Assembly (NCBI GenBank): GCA_900769385.1
Contig: CAAGGO010000009.1
Coordinates: 1 to 9,942, forward strand
Length of the DNA: 9,942 bases
Direction of reading: 5' to 3'
DNA from: Rikenellaceae bacterium
Lineage (GTDB): Bacteria > Bacteroidota > Bacteroidia > Bacteroidales > UBA932
The notes under the pieces: generated by a model
What the model saw: only the letters and a program-made list of their open reading frames with translations
Databases searched by the model: none
Told to the model about the DNA's origin: nothing
Translations under genes and position numbers: made by a program
Shown: piece by piece, positions 1-7,363 of the stretch
Position numbering within the stretch: the stretch's first letter is position 1
How the letters are laid out: every line of letters begins with the position of its first letter

Positions 1-632
1 ACAACAACATCTATACAAACCACTACGTATGGAACAATGATTTTGCCAAGACAACAGAAACCAGAATTGAGGCAAAACTTGATATTCCGGATTGGAAAAT
101 GGAGGCATTTGCAGGGTATGCAATGCTGATGAACAACACCTACTTTGACTCCCTCTCTGTGGTAAGGCAGAATACAGATGCAATGAGCATCTTTACCGCA
201 TACCTGAGGAAGGAGATCAGATTGTGGAAACTCCATTTGGACAATAAGATCCTTTTCCAGATGTCATCCAATGAAGATGTGGTTCCATTGCCGACTCTGG
301 CACTTGACCTGAAATATTATTTCCAGTTTGAACTGGTTAAGAATGTCCTTACCGCCCAGCTGGGAGCCAATGCCATATATACATCAAAATATTATGCACA
401 AGGCTACTCCCCTGCATTGGGAGTATTCTACAACCAGAAGGTTGAAAAGATTGGAAACAATCCTTACATAGACCTTTTTGCAAACCTGCAGTGGAAACGT
501 GCATCAATATTTGTAAAATATGTAAATATGGCGCAAGGATGGCCTACAAATGACCACTTCAGTTCCTTCAGGTACATAAGGTCCCAGAAAGTGCTGAAAT
601 TGGGAATACACTGGCCGTTCTACGTTAAGTAA
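1..632 (+). CDS. Putative outer-membrane beta-barrel porin (Porin_10-like), 5'-truncated
   Basis: The reading frame is open from the left edge (first full codon at base 3) to TAA at 630-632, giving the C-terminal 209 residues. The Met codon at 99 is internal, because the in-frame residues before it (NNIYTNHYVWNND...) continue the same pattern. The protein is a run of alternating polar and aromatic strands typical of an outer-membrane barrel, for example around YYFQFELVKNVLTAQLGANA and FANLQWKRASIFVKYVNMAQ. It ends in a short aromatic strand, KLGIHWPFYVK. The character and the neighbouring transglycosylase fit the Bacteroidota 'putative porin' family (Porin_10), whose members are usually about three times this long. 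The transported solute is unknown. Only 8 bases separate it from the next gene, so the two are probably co-transcribed. The family call is from recall of sequence style, not from a search; beta-barrel location is more certain than the family name. Confidence 0.72.
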   Translation, partial: NNIYTNHYVWNNDFAKTTETRIEAKLDIPDWKMEAFAGYAMLMNNTYFDSLSVVRQNTDAMSIFTAYLRKEIRLWKLHLDNKILFQMSSNEDVVPLPTLALDLKYYFQFELVKNVLTAQLGANAIYTSKYYAQGYSPALGVFYNQKVEKIGNNPYIDLFANLQWKRASIFVKYVNMAQGWPTNDHFSSFRYIRSQKVLKLGIHWPFYVK

Positions 633-640
633 AACCTTTT

Positions 641-1723
641 ATGGGCAAATTTTGGAGAAATAGATATTTCCAGTACACCCTTTCTTTTGTACTGGCGTTC
701 TGTTTTATATCACTTCCACGTTGGGAAGCGGAAAAGACAGATGTCCCCTCCCCTTTGCTCTTTGCCGGAGACACGCTAAACTGTTCAATTATGCTTGACA
801 AGACCCTGAGGGCCAAAGGTTACAGCATAGGATACCTGTATGAACTGTTCCAGAAATTTGAGCAGCACCAGAGATGCCGCATCAACCTGAACATAGTTGA
901 GCAAAATGCAATGTCACAGTGGGTACAGCTAATTACAGGCAAAACGGATATGCTCATAATCAATGCGGAGAGAGATACCGTACCCTCAATTTTTGAAGAC
1001 GAGGTAGTATCAAGTACCATCCTTGACCGCAGCGATGATGTATGCGTTGTAAGGAAAGACAAATACAACATTGTACAGACTCTCAACTACTGGTTCCCGT
1101 ACTTCAAGCAGACCCAGGACTACTCACAAACCCAAAGATACCACAGAAGCTACAGGATAGCGGACCGTAACGGCGCCCCAATATCCAGAACAACCATATC
1201 CCCGTATGATGTTTATGTAAAAAAATATGCACACATACTGGGTTGGGACTGGCGACTCATCTGCTCACTCATATACCAGGAATCCAAATTCAAGATGGGT
1301 GTGAGCTCCAGCCGCGGAGCCATTGGACTTATGCAAATAAAGGAAGCCGTTGCCAGAACATACGGCATCAACGACATCTATGACCCGGAACAGAACATAA
1401 AGGCCGGCATATCCCATCTGGCACGTCTGCAGAAAATCTACAAAAAAGCCGGAGCAGACTCCACCAACCTCATAAAACTTACTCTTGCCTCATACAACTG
1501 CGGCGAAGGACGCCTTGAGGACTGTATGTCACTGGCCCGCCAGAAAGGGCTTGACCCGCTTGTATGGGAGAATCTGGCAGAGGTAATTCCACTGATGAAA
1601 GAAGAGGAACACTACAAAAGTGACGCAGTAAAACTTGGCCGCTTCAACGGCGGAGAAACCCTCAAATTTGTGGAACTCATCCTTGAACGCTACGGGCAGT
1701 ACTGCAAATCGGTAGAGAAATGA
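641..1723 (+). CDS. MltF-like membrane-bound lytic murein transglycosylase
   Basis: A 360-residue peptidoglycan lyase predicted to act in the periplasm, cleaving the MurNAc-GlcNAc bond with formation of 1,6-anhydro-MurNAc. Residues 8-27 form a hydrophobic signal or anchor. The Cys at 21 is preceded by LAF, a poor lipobox, so lipidation is unlikely. Residues about 40-145 resemble part of a family-3 solute-binding domain (GYLYELFQKFEQ, LITGKTDMLI). Residues about 187-350 are the SLT catalytic domain: YQESKF with catalytic Glu214, SSRGAIGLMQIKE at 223-235, NIKAGISHLARL at 252-263 and ASYNCGEGRL at 282-291. The tail LGRFNGGETLKFVELILERY matches the end of MltF-type enzymes. It is much shorter than E. 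coli MltF (about 518 residues) because the binding-protein module is reduced. The ATG at 641 lies 8 bases after the porin stop and is the only sensible start, since it gives the signal sequence. No Shine-Dalgarno sequence is visible. Confidence 0.9.
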   Translation: MGKFWRNRYFQYTLSFVLAFCFISLPRWEAEKTDVPSPLLFAGDTLNCSIMLDKTLRAKGYSIGYLYELFQKFEQHQRCRINLNIVEQNAMSQWVQLITGKTDMLIINAERDTVPSIFEDEVVSSTILDRSDDVCVVRKDKYNIVQTLNYWFPYFKQTQDYSQTQRYHRSYRIADRNGAPISRTTISPYDVYVKKYAHILGWDWRLICSLIYQESKFKMGVSSSRGAIGLMQIKEAVARTYGINDIYDPEQNIKAGISHLARLQKIYKKAGADSTNLIKLTLASYNCGEGRLEDCMSLARQKGLDPLVWENLAEVIPLMKEEEHYKSDAVKLGRFNGGETLKFVELILERYGQYCKSVEK

Positions 1724-1728
1724 ACAAA

Positions 1729-1733
1729 AAGGA
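1729..1733 (+). promoter_or_regulatory. Possible ribosome binding site AAGGA
   Basis: AAGGA stands 6 bases before the ATG at 1740, in the 16-base gap after the transglycosylase stop. It is the only Shine-Dalgarno-like sequence at the start of a complete gene here. Bacteroidota often initiate without one, so its role is uncertain, but it supports the chosen start of the permease. Confidence 0.35.
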
Positions 1734-1739
1734 ATACAA

Positions 1740-2978
1740 ATGAACCTGAATCTTTTTCTGGCAAATAAAATTGGAAACAAGGCAGATGCCACAGGCAAGC
1801 TGAGCAAAACGGGAACTGTAATATCAGTTGTATCCGTTGCACTGAGCATTGCCGTAATAATCATTGCCGTAGCCGTTTCCAATGGATTCAGGGATGAAAT
1901 TGGGGGAAAGGCAAGAGGTTTTATGGGGGATATCACCCTTGCAGAGCCCGGAATGGAGATTACCGGAGAGAGCGGACCCGTTACAGCAGATCTCTCCTAC
2001 CTAAACAAGCTGGAAGAACTCCCTTTTGTAGAAAGAATCAGCGGAGTATCATACCGCAGGGGAATCCTCAAAACCCAGGATGAAATTGGAGGAGTCCTTT
2101 TCAAAGGAATAGACTCCACATACAATTTGGATTTTTATTCCCGATATCTGGTTGCCGGAACCCTACCCAACCTCAACGGGAAAAGGGTATCCAACGAAAT
2201 AATGGTTTCCAAAAGGCTTGCAGATATGCTGCAATACCGTGTTGGGGACAAAATTACCGCATACTTTGTGGATGACCAGGTAAAGGTACGCAGGTTCACC
2301 CTAACAGGTATCTTTGATGCCCAGCTGGAGCAGCTTGACAAATACCTTGCAGTTGCAGACCACAGGCAGATTGCCCGCCTCAACGGCTGGAAAGATGAAT
2401 TCTCCGGATACGAAATATACCTCCAAACAGACGCCACCTGGGAGCACACGGAAGCAATTGAGGATGTAATCTACAAATACACCACAGAAGAGGATACCCC
2501 GGTTGTACCAACCTCACTGCAGGACAAATACTATGTTCTGTTTGACTGGCTTCACCTGCTGGATATGAACGTGTTCATCATTCTGGCCCTTATGATTGCA
2601 GTAGCCGGATTCAATATGGTTTCCGGACTCCTCATAATGCTTTTTGAAAGGATTTCACAGATAGGTCTTCTTAAGTCATTGGGTATGACCAACAGGGCTG
2701 TTTCAAGGATTTTCCTTACCAAATCCGCACTTGTGGTGCTTCATGGAATGTTATGGGGAAACGGCATTGCAATTCTCCTTTGCCTTGTGCAGAAACACTT
2801 CAATATAATGCCCCTTGATCCGACCAACTACTTTGTATCATCCGTACCGGTAGATTTCAACCTTACCTGGATTGTGGCAATGAACGCAATTGCATTTTTT
2901 GCAATTATGGCAATAATGATGCTGCCGTGCCACTTCATTTCAAGAATTGACCCGGCAGCAACTATGAGAGTAAAATAA
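1740..2978 (+). CDS. LolE/FtsX-type ABC transporter permease
   Basis: A 412-residue inner-membrane permease of the lipoprotein-release (LolC/LolE) or MacB/FtsX type. The layout is classical: TM1 at about 27-49, a large periplasmic domain (MacB_PCD-like, about 50-270), then TM2 at 277-302, TM3 at about 328-352 and TM4 at about 375-400. The stretch ERISQIGLLKSLGMTNRAV (303-321) is the conserved FtsX-domain segment after TM2, the region that contacts the ATPase in LolCDE and MacB. Length matches LolC/LolE (about 400). In E. coli this system extracts lipoproteins from the inner membrane and passes them to LolA. No LolD-like ATPase is encoded in the window, so the partner must be elsewhere or outside the window. 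The gene follows the transglycosylase by 16 bases and is probably in the same operon. It ends two bases from the stop of the convergent tolC-type gene. The family is secure; the lipoprotein role is an inference. Confidence 0.88.
   Translation: MNLNLFLANKIGNKADATGKLSKTGTVISVVSVALSIAVIIIAVAVSNGFRDEIGGKARGFMGDITLAEPGMEITGESGPVTADLSYLNKLEELPFVERISGVSYRRGILKTQDEIGGVLFKGIDSTYNLDFYSRYLVAGTLPNLNGKRVSNEIMVSKRLADMLQYRVGDKITAYFVDDQVKVRRFTLTGIFDAQLEQLDKYLAVADHRQIARLNGWKDEFSGYEIYLQTDATWEHTEAIEDVIYKYTTEEDTPVVPTSLQDKYYVLFDWLHLLDMNVFIILALMIAVAGFNMVSGLLIMLFERISQIGLLKSLGMTNRAVSRIFLTKSALVVLHGMLWGNGIAILLCLVQKHFNIMPLDPTNYFVSSVPVDFNLTWIVAMNAIAFFAIMAIMMLPCHFISRIDPAATMRVK
2888..2906. repeat. Inverted repeat AATTGCA / TGCAATT, 5-base loop
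   Basis: Perfect 7-base arms at 2888-2894 and 2900-2906 flank five T on the plus strand. It lies in the codons for TM4 of the permease and, on the minus strand, about 75 bases past the stop of the efflux operon. The stem is A/T-rich and no T tract follows it on the minus strand, so it is a weak candidate for 3'-end structure and may be chance. Confidence 0.3.
2920..2960 (-). terminator. Candidate 3'-end hairpin of efflux operon, inside permease gene
   Basis: Perfect 8-base G/C-rich arms TGCTGCCG (2920-2927) and CGGCAGCA (2953-2960) enclose 25 bases, within which TCAA (2940-2943) and TTGA (2947-2950) can form a small nested stem. Read on the minus strand it begins 20 bases after the stop of the TolC-type gene, where a terminator would be expected. 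Only a mildly T-rich stretch follows (TCATTATTG), so it is not a canonical intrinsic terminator. It also encodes the C-terminus of the permease, so the pairing may be incidental. Confidence 0.3.
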
Positions 2979-2980
2979 AC

Positions 2981-4300
2981 TTAATTGAGATATTGCTGAA
3001 TCTTTCCGCTTATCTGCAAAAGTGAAATCTCACACAACTTGGTATTGTACTGTGAAGAGAGGAGTCTCTCCTCTGCATCAAGGAGACTTTTCTGCGCCTC
3101 CCTCATCTCTATTCCCGACAAATCTCCCAGCATATACCTCTCCATTGCAATTTCGTGGTTCAATTTGGCCGTAACAAGATTCTCCTTCTCCAGTTCCAGA
3201 ATCTGCAGGTTGTTCTCGTATGCGTGCCAGATATTGTACAAATCAGCCTTAAGGGCCTGCTCCGTTTCAATCTGTCCCAAACGGGCATTCTCAATATTCA
3301 ACTTGGCATTCCTGCGCTGCCTGCGGGCATTGTTGCCGTCAAAAATGTTTATCCCAACTGTAAGCCCAAAATCGGCACCCAAGGTTCCCCTATAATAATT
3401 GGTACCTTTGTTGTACTTGTTTTTGGTATATCCGTAACCGGCATTGAGTCTCAGATAAGGATAACTTTGGGAAGCTGTAATCCTGTGCTCCAGCTCGCTT
3501 ACATTGCTCTGGCTCTTTGCATAAAGCAAAGTGGCATTATTGGACATCATACAATCCATAATCTCATTGAAATCCAGAATTTTCTCCACCACAATAGCAG
3601 TATCGGCCACTACAATTGCATTATTGAGGTCTTCCCTTGCCAACAGCTCATTAAGCACAATGGCAGATGACTTGAGTGTTTCCTGCTGTTTCATGAAAGA
3701 GGAACTGTCTGAATTGAAATCAACCTTTGCCTGCTGATAATCCAGACCCGAAAAGTTACCCAAATTGTAACGCTGCTGAACAATACGCAATCTCTCCTTT
3801 GAAAGTTCCATTGCATACTTCAAGTTCTTGAGGCGAATCATCTGCTGGATATAATTGTAATACTCCGCAGTGATGTCGGCAATAAGGTTCTCAAGGGCAA
3901 TACGGGTATTCAACTCACCCTGAGATTTCAGTTCCTGCAGTTTCCTGTAAGTGGAAATTACATTGAACCCCTCAAAAATTGTCCAGTTAAGGTCAATGCC
4001 GGCATCAATTGTCTGGTTGAAAATACCGTTTTCCTCCACAATCTCACGGGTATCCCTAAGCTGGGTATCGGTATCCTGGGCACTTCCTGAATATCTTCCC
4101 GATGCCGCAACAGTTGGAAGGAATCCGGCATTGCCTATTGTGGCATTGTTGTCAGAAACACTCTGCCTGTTTCTCTGTATCTTAAGGGAATAATTGTTCT
4201 CAATTCCCTCCTGCAGGCACTCCTGCAGTGTGTAAACGGGATTCTGTCCGTAACACACTGCGGTTGCAAGCACCATTAATATAACTAAAGCTCTTCTCAT
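2981..4300 (-). CDS. TolC-family outer-membrane efflux channel
   Basis: A 439-residue outer-membrane factor, the exit duct of the tripartite pump encoded just upstream. Residues 1-19 are a signal peptide (MRRALVILMVLATAVCYGQ). The mature part has the usual internal duplication of two OEP repeats. First half: YTLQECLQEGIENNYSLK at 23-40 and coiled coil about 125-215 with RYNLGNFSGLDYQQAKVDF. Second half: DCMMSNNATLLYAKS at 249-263 and coiled coil about 330-435 with RYMLGDLSGIEMREAQKSL. The matching RYxLGxxSGxxxxxA motifs show the repeat directly. Beta-strand segments near 98-110 and 285-320 (LTVGINIFDG) should build the barrel. Length is normal for the family. The start lies 5 bases after the RND permease stop, which implies one transcript and co-assembly. 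It is the last gene of the minus-strand group and ends two bases from the convergent permease. Confidence 0.95.
   Translation of the reverse strand: MRRALVILMVLATAVCYGQNPVYTLQECLQEGIENNYSLKIQRNRQSVSDNNATIGNAGFLPTVAASGRYSGSAQDTDTQLRDTREIVEENGIFNQTIDAGIDLNWTIFEGFNVISTYRKLQELKSQGELNTRIALENLIADITAEYYNYIQQMIRLKNLKYAMELSKERLRIVQQRYNLGNFSGLDYQQAKVDFNSDSSSFMKQQETLKSSAIVLNELLAREDLNNAIVVADTAIVVEKILDFNEIMDCMMSNNATLLYAKSQSNVSELEHRITASQSYPYLRLNAGYGYTKNKYNKGTNYYRGTLGADFGLTVGINIFDGNNARRQRRNAKLNIENARLGQIETEQALKADLYNIWHAYENNLQILELEKENLVTAKLNHEIAMERYMLGDLSGIEMREAQKSLLDAEERLLSSQYNTKLCEISLLQISGKIQQYLN
3058..3074 (+). terminator. Candidate 3'-end hairpin of the porin-MltF-permease operon, inside the TolC-type gene
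   Basis: Perfect 7-base arms AGAGGAG (3058-3064) and CTCCTCT (3068-3074) with a 3-base loop, 79 bases after the stop of the plus-strand permease. It is a compact, fairly stable stem. A short CTTTTC run follows about 13 bases later rather than directly, so it is not a textbook intrinsic terminator. It lies in the codons for DAEERLLSS of the TolC-type protein, so chance is possible. Confidence 0.3.
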
Positions 4301-4305
4301 TCCAA

Positions 4306-7300
4306 TCAGTTGTTTTTGGCTGCAACAGCAGCCTGTTTTTTAGCCCTATCTGTAGAAATATAACTGTAGATTGCCGGTACAACATACATAGTGAGCACTG
4401 TTGACACCAACATACCACCTACTACGGTAACACCCATTGCAATTCTCTGGTTTGCACCCTCACCGGCTGCAAAAGCAAGCGGAAGCAATCCAAGGATTGT
4501 AGAGACACTGGTCATAAGGATAGGGCGCAGACGCTGCATAGCCGCCTCCCTTATGGCCTGCTCCTTGGAGATGCCTGCCTCCTGTTTCTGGTTGGCAAAC
4601 TCCACAATAAGGATACCGTTCTTGGCTACAAGTCCAATAAGCATAATGATTCCAATCTGGCTGAAAATGTTCATTGTAACACCACTGAAATCCATAAACA
4701 CCAATGCACCTGCAATTGCCAGAGGCACTGTAAGCATAATGATGAGAGGATCCTTGAAACTCTCAAACTGCGCAGCCAGAATCAGATAGATGAGTACAAT
4801 TGCCAGCATAAATGCAAACATAAGTGAAGATGAACTCTCCCTATACTCTTTTGATTCACCCTGAAGTGCAGTTCTGAAACTGTCATCAAGCACCTCCTTG
4901 GCAATCTTGTCCATCTCATCCAGTCCCTGTCCGATGGTCTTTCCTTTTGCAAGACCAGCAGAAATTGTAGCCGATACAAAACGGTTGTACCTGTACAGTT
5001 TTGGAGGGGCAATACCGCCTACAAGGTCTACAAGGTTATCGAGCTGTACCATCTCCCCCTCCTTGTTCCTTATGTAGATTGACTTGAGGTTGGCAGGTGT
5101 ATTTCTCTGCTGACGGTTTATCTCTCCCAAAATCTCATACTGCTTTCCGTTCATATAGAAATAGCCCATACGCTGGCCGCTCAATCCGTACTGGAGAACC
5201 TGTGCAATGTTTCTGGTGGTAACACCCATAATGTTTGCCTTCTCCCTGTTTATCTCAATCCTCACCTCAGGCTTGCTGAACTTGAGGTTTACATCGGCCA
5301 TCTGGAAAGTAGGATTGTCATATACCTTTGCAAGGAATACAGGAAGTACCTCCTGCAGCTTTTCAATGCTGGTGGTCTGCAGTACATACTGCACAGGCAT
5401 ACCGCCCCTGCGGCCGCCAAATGAAGAGGTCTGCTGAACAAATGACCTTGCCTTTGTCTTTGTCCTTACCGCCTGGGTAAGTTTCTCGGCAACATCCATC
5501 TGTGAGTAATCCCTGTCCTTAAGGTCCTTAAGCATAATCTGTATGTTTCCGCCACCGCCCGAAACACGTGCAGTTACAAATTCCGCATCCGGCACAAGCG
5601 AATCCACAAGCTGGTTTATATCCTCTGTATAATCCCTTATATACTCATATGTAATGCCCTCTGCACCGCTGGTATTGATGTTTATCTGTGAACGGTCCTC
5701 CAGAGGTGCTGTCTCTGCAGGTATGGTATTCCACAAATATATGATAAGGCCGAACATTGCCGCTATGAACGGAATGGTTACCCATTTGAATTTCATCAAT
5801 CCTTCCAGCGATTTGCGGTATATGTTGTTCAACCCCTCAAAGAAAGGCTCTGTCATCATATAGAACCTGTTCTTTTTCTCGGTCCTTACAAGCAGTTTGG
5901 TTGCAAGCATAGGGGTAAATGTAAGGGCTGCAAATGATGAGATGATTACGGATCCGGAAACCACAATACTGAACTCCCTGAACAGGCGGCCTGTCTGTCC
6001 CTCCATAAAGACTATCGGGAAGAAAACTGCCACTAGAGTTACTGTAGTTGAAATTACTGCAAAGAAAATCTCCTTGGCTCCTTCAATTCCTGCCTCCTTT
6101 GGTTTCATACCCTTCTCTATCCTCACATAGATGTTCTCTGTCATTACAATGGCATCATCAACCACAAGACCAACGGCCAGAACCACGGCCAGCATTGAGA
6201 GGACATTTATAGAGAATCCTGCAAGATACATAATGAAGAATGCTCCAATAAGGGAAACCGGAATTACAATGCAAGGTACAAGGGTTACTCGCCAGTCCCT
6301 CAGGAACAGGAATATGATTATGATTACCAGGATGAAAGCTACGTAAACTGTCTCCTTAACCTCATTGATGGATGCGCGGATGAAACGGGTATTGTCAAAT
6401 CCGTATGAGTACTTCACATCCTCCGGAAGGTCTTTCTGCATACGCTCCATCCTCTCATATACAGCATCTGCAATGTCTATATGATTGGCCCCGGGCTGAG
6501 GAGTTACAACAACTCCCACCATTGGTATGCCGTTCATCTTCATATAGCTCTTTATGTCTGCAGGTCCCAACTCTGCACGTCCAACATCACTGAACCTTAC
6601 AATCTTGCCGTCAACCTCCTTAATGATAAGGTCATTGAACTGCTGTGCAGTATGCATAAGTCCAAGGGTACGGATGGTAAGCTCTGTGGTGTTTCCTTCA
6701 ATACTGCCGGAAGGGAGCTCCACGTTCTCCGCATCAACTGCACTCTTAATATCCATAGGTGTAATGCCGTATCCCGACATCTTTACAGGATCCAGCCACA
6801 AACGCATTGAGTACTTTTTCTCACCCCAGATGCTCACACCGCTCACATCAGGTATGGTCTGCAACTGCTCCTTAACAGTAAGGTCTGCAATCTCACTCAG
6901 CTCAAGAAGCGAGCGTTTGTCACTCTGGAGTGCAACCATAATGATTGGACGTGAGTCTGCATCCGCTTTTGATACGGTTGGAGGGTCACAGTCCCTTGGG
7001 AGGAAACGCTGCGCACGTGAAACTTTGTCACGCACGTCATTGGCAGCTGTCTCAAGATCTACAGAAAGTTCAAACTCCACAGTAATACGGCTTGAACCCT
7101 GCTGGCTCACACTGGATAGGGAGCGGATGCCGGGAATACCGTTGATATTCTGCTCAAGAGGCTCGGTTATCTGGTTCTCAATTACATCTGCATTTGCACC
7201 GGCGTATGAACAGGACACTGTAATTATGGGGTTATCCACAGAGGGATACTCCCTTACGCCCAGGTAGGTATAGCCAATGATACCGAACAGCAGGATTATC

Positions 7301-7356
7301 ACTGTCATTACCGTAGCCAGAACCGGGCGCCTGATACTTAATTCTGAAATGTTCAT
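4306..7356 (-). CDS. RND efflux permease, HAE-1 (AcrB/MexB-like) family
   Basis: A 1016-residue inner-membrane drug/proton antiporter, the motor of the tripartite pump. The start MNISELSIRRPVLATVM is the family's standard N-terminus. Twelve membrane helices are visible: TM1 about 9-30, TM2-TM6 about 336-490, TM7 about 525-543, TM8-TM12 about 846-1000. Two periplasmic porter/docking regions span about 31-335 and 544-845. Proton-relay residues are intact: Asp400-Asp401 in TM4 (GLVVDDAIVMTENI), Lys912 in TM10 (LVAKNGILIVEF) and Thr977 in TM12, matching D407, D408, K940 and T978 of AcrB. It is slightly shorter than AcrB (1049). The relay and the periplasmic domains mark it as HAE-1 rather than a metal-type (CusA) pump, though the substrate cannot be read from the sequence. 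The adaptor gene lies 7 bases upstream and the channel gene 5 bases downstream, a full pump operon. No Shine-Dalgarno sequence precedes the ATG. Confidence 0.97.
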   Translation of the reverse strand: MNISELSIRRPVLATVMTVIILLFGIIGYTYLGVREYPSVDNPIITVSCSYAGANADVIENQITEPLEQNINGIPGIRSLSSVSQQGSSRITVEFELSVDLETAANDVRDKVSRAQRFLPRDCDPPTVSKADADSRPIIMVALQSDKRSLLELSEIADLTVKEQLQTIPDVSGVSIWGEKKYSMRLWLDPVKMSGYGITPMDIKSAVDAENVELPSGSIEGNTTELTIRTLGLMHTAQQFNDLIIKEVDGKIVRFSDVGRAELGPADIKSYMKMNGIPMVGVVVTPQPGANHIDIADAVYERMERMQKDLPEDVKYSYGFDNTRFIRASINEVKETVYVAFILVIIIIFLFLRDWRVTLVPCIVIPVSLIGAFFIMYLAGFSINVLSMLAVVLAVGLVVDDAIVMTENIYVRIEKGMKPKEAGIEGAKEIFFAVISTTVTLVAVFFPIVFMEGQTGRLFREFSIVVSGSVIISSFAALTFTPMLATKLLVRTEKKNRFYMMTEPFFEGLNNIYRKSLEGLMKFKWVTIPFIAAMFGLIIYLWNTIPAETAPLEDRSQININTSGAEGITYEYIRDYTEDINQLVDSLVPDAEFVTARVSGGGGNIQIMLKDLKDRDYSQMDVAEKLTQAVRTKTKARSFVQQTSSFGGRRGGMPVQYVLQTTSIEKLQEVLPVFLAKVYDNPTFQMADVNLKFSKPEVRIEINREKANIMGVTTRNIAQVLQYGLSGQRMGYFYMNGKQYEILGEINRQQRNTPANLKSIYIRNKEGEMVQLDNLVDLVGGIAPPKLYRYNRFVSATISAGLAKGKTIGQGLDEMDKIAKEVLDDSFRTALQGESKEYRESSSSLMFAFMLAIVLIYLILAAQFESFKDPLIIMLTVPLAIAGALVFMDFSGVTMNIFSQIGIIMLIGLVAKNGILIVEFANQKQEAGISKEQAIREAAMQRLRPILMTSVSTILGLLPLAFAAGEGANQRIAMGVTVVGGMLVSTVLTMYVVPAIYSYISTDRAKKQAAVAAKNN

Positions 7357-7363
7357 ACGGCAC

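Noticed and set aside
1529..1936. 135-codon minus-strand open frame across the transglycosylase-permease junction
   Set aside because: It mirrors two well-supported genes, and its hydrophobic runs are the antisense of the permease's first membrane helix.
3155..3670. 171-codon open frame on the plus strand opposite the TolC-type gene
   Set aside because: Antisense shadow of a well-supported gene; no signal, motif or plausible start context.
4203..4228. Direct repeat CTCCTGCAGG / CTCCTGCAGT near the start of the TolC-type gene
   Set aside because: It encodes LQECLQEG, the conserved N-terminal helix of TolC proteins, so the repeat is explained by the protein sequence.
6554..7267. Long open frame (237 codons) on the plus strand, opposite the RND gene
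   Set aside because: It lies wholly within the antisense of a certain RND permease, is rich in Ser/Thr/Leu as expected for a mirrored frame, and shows no domain or motif.
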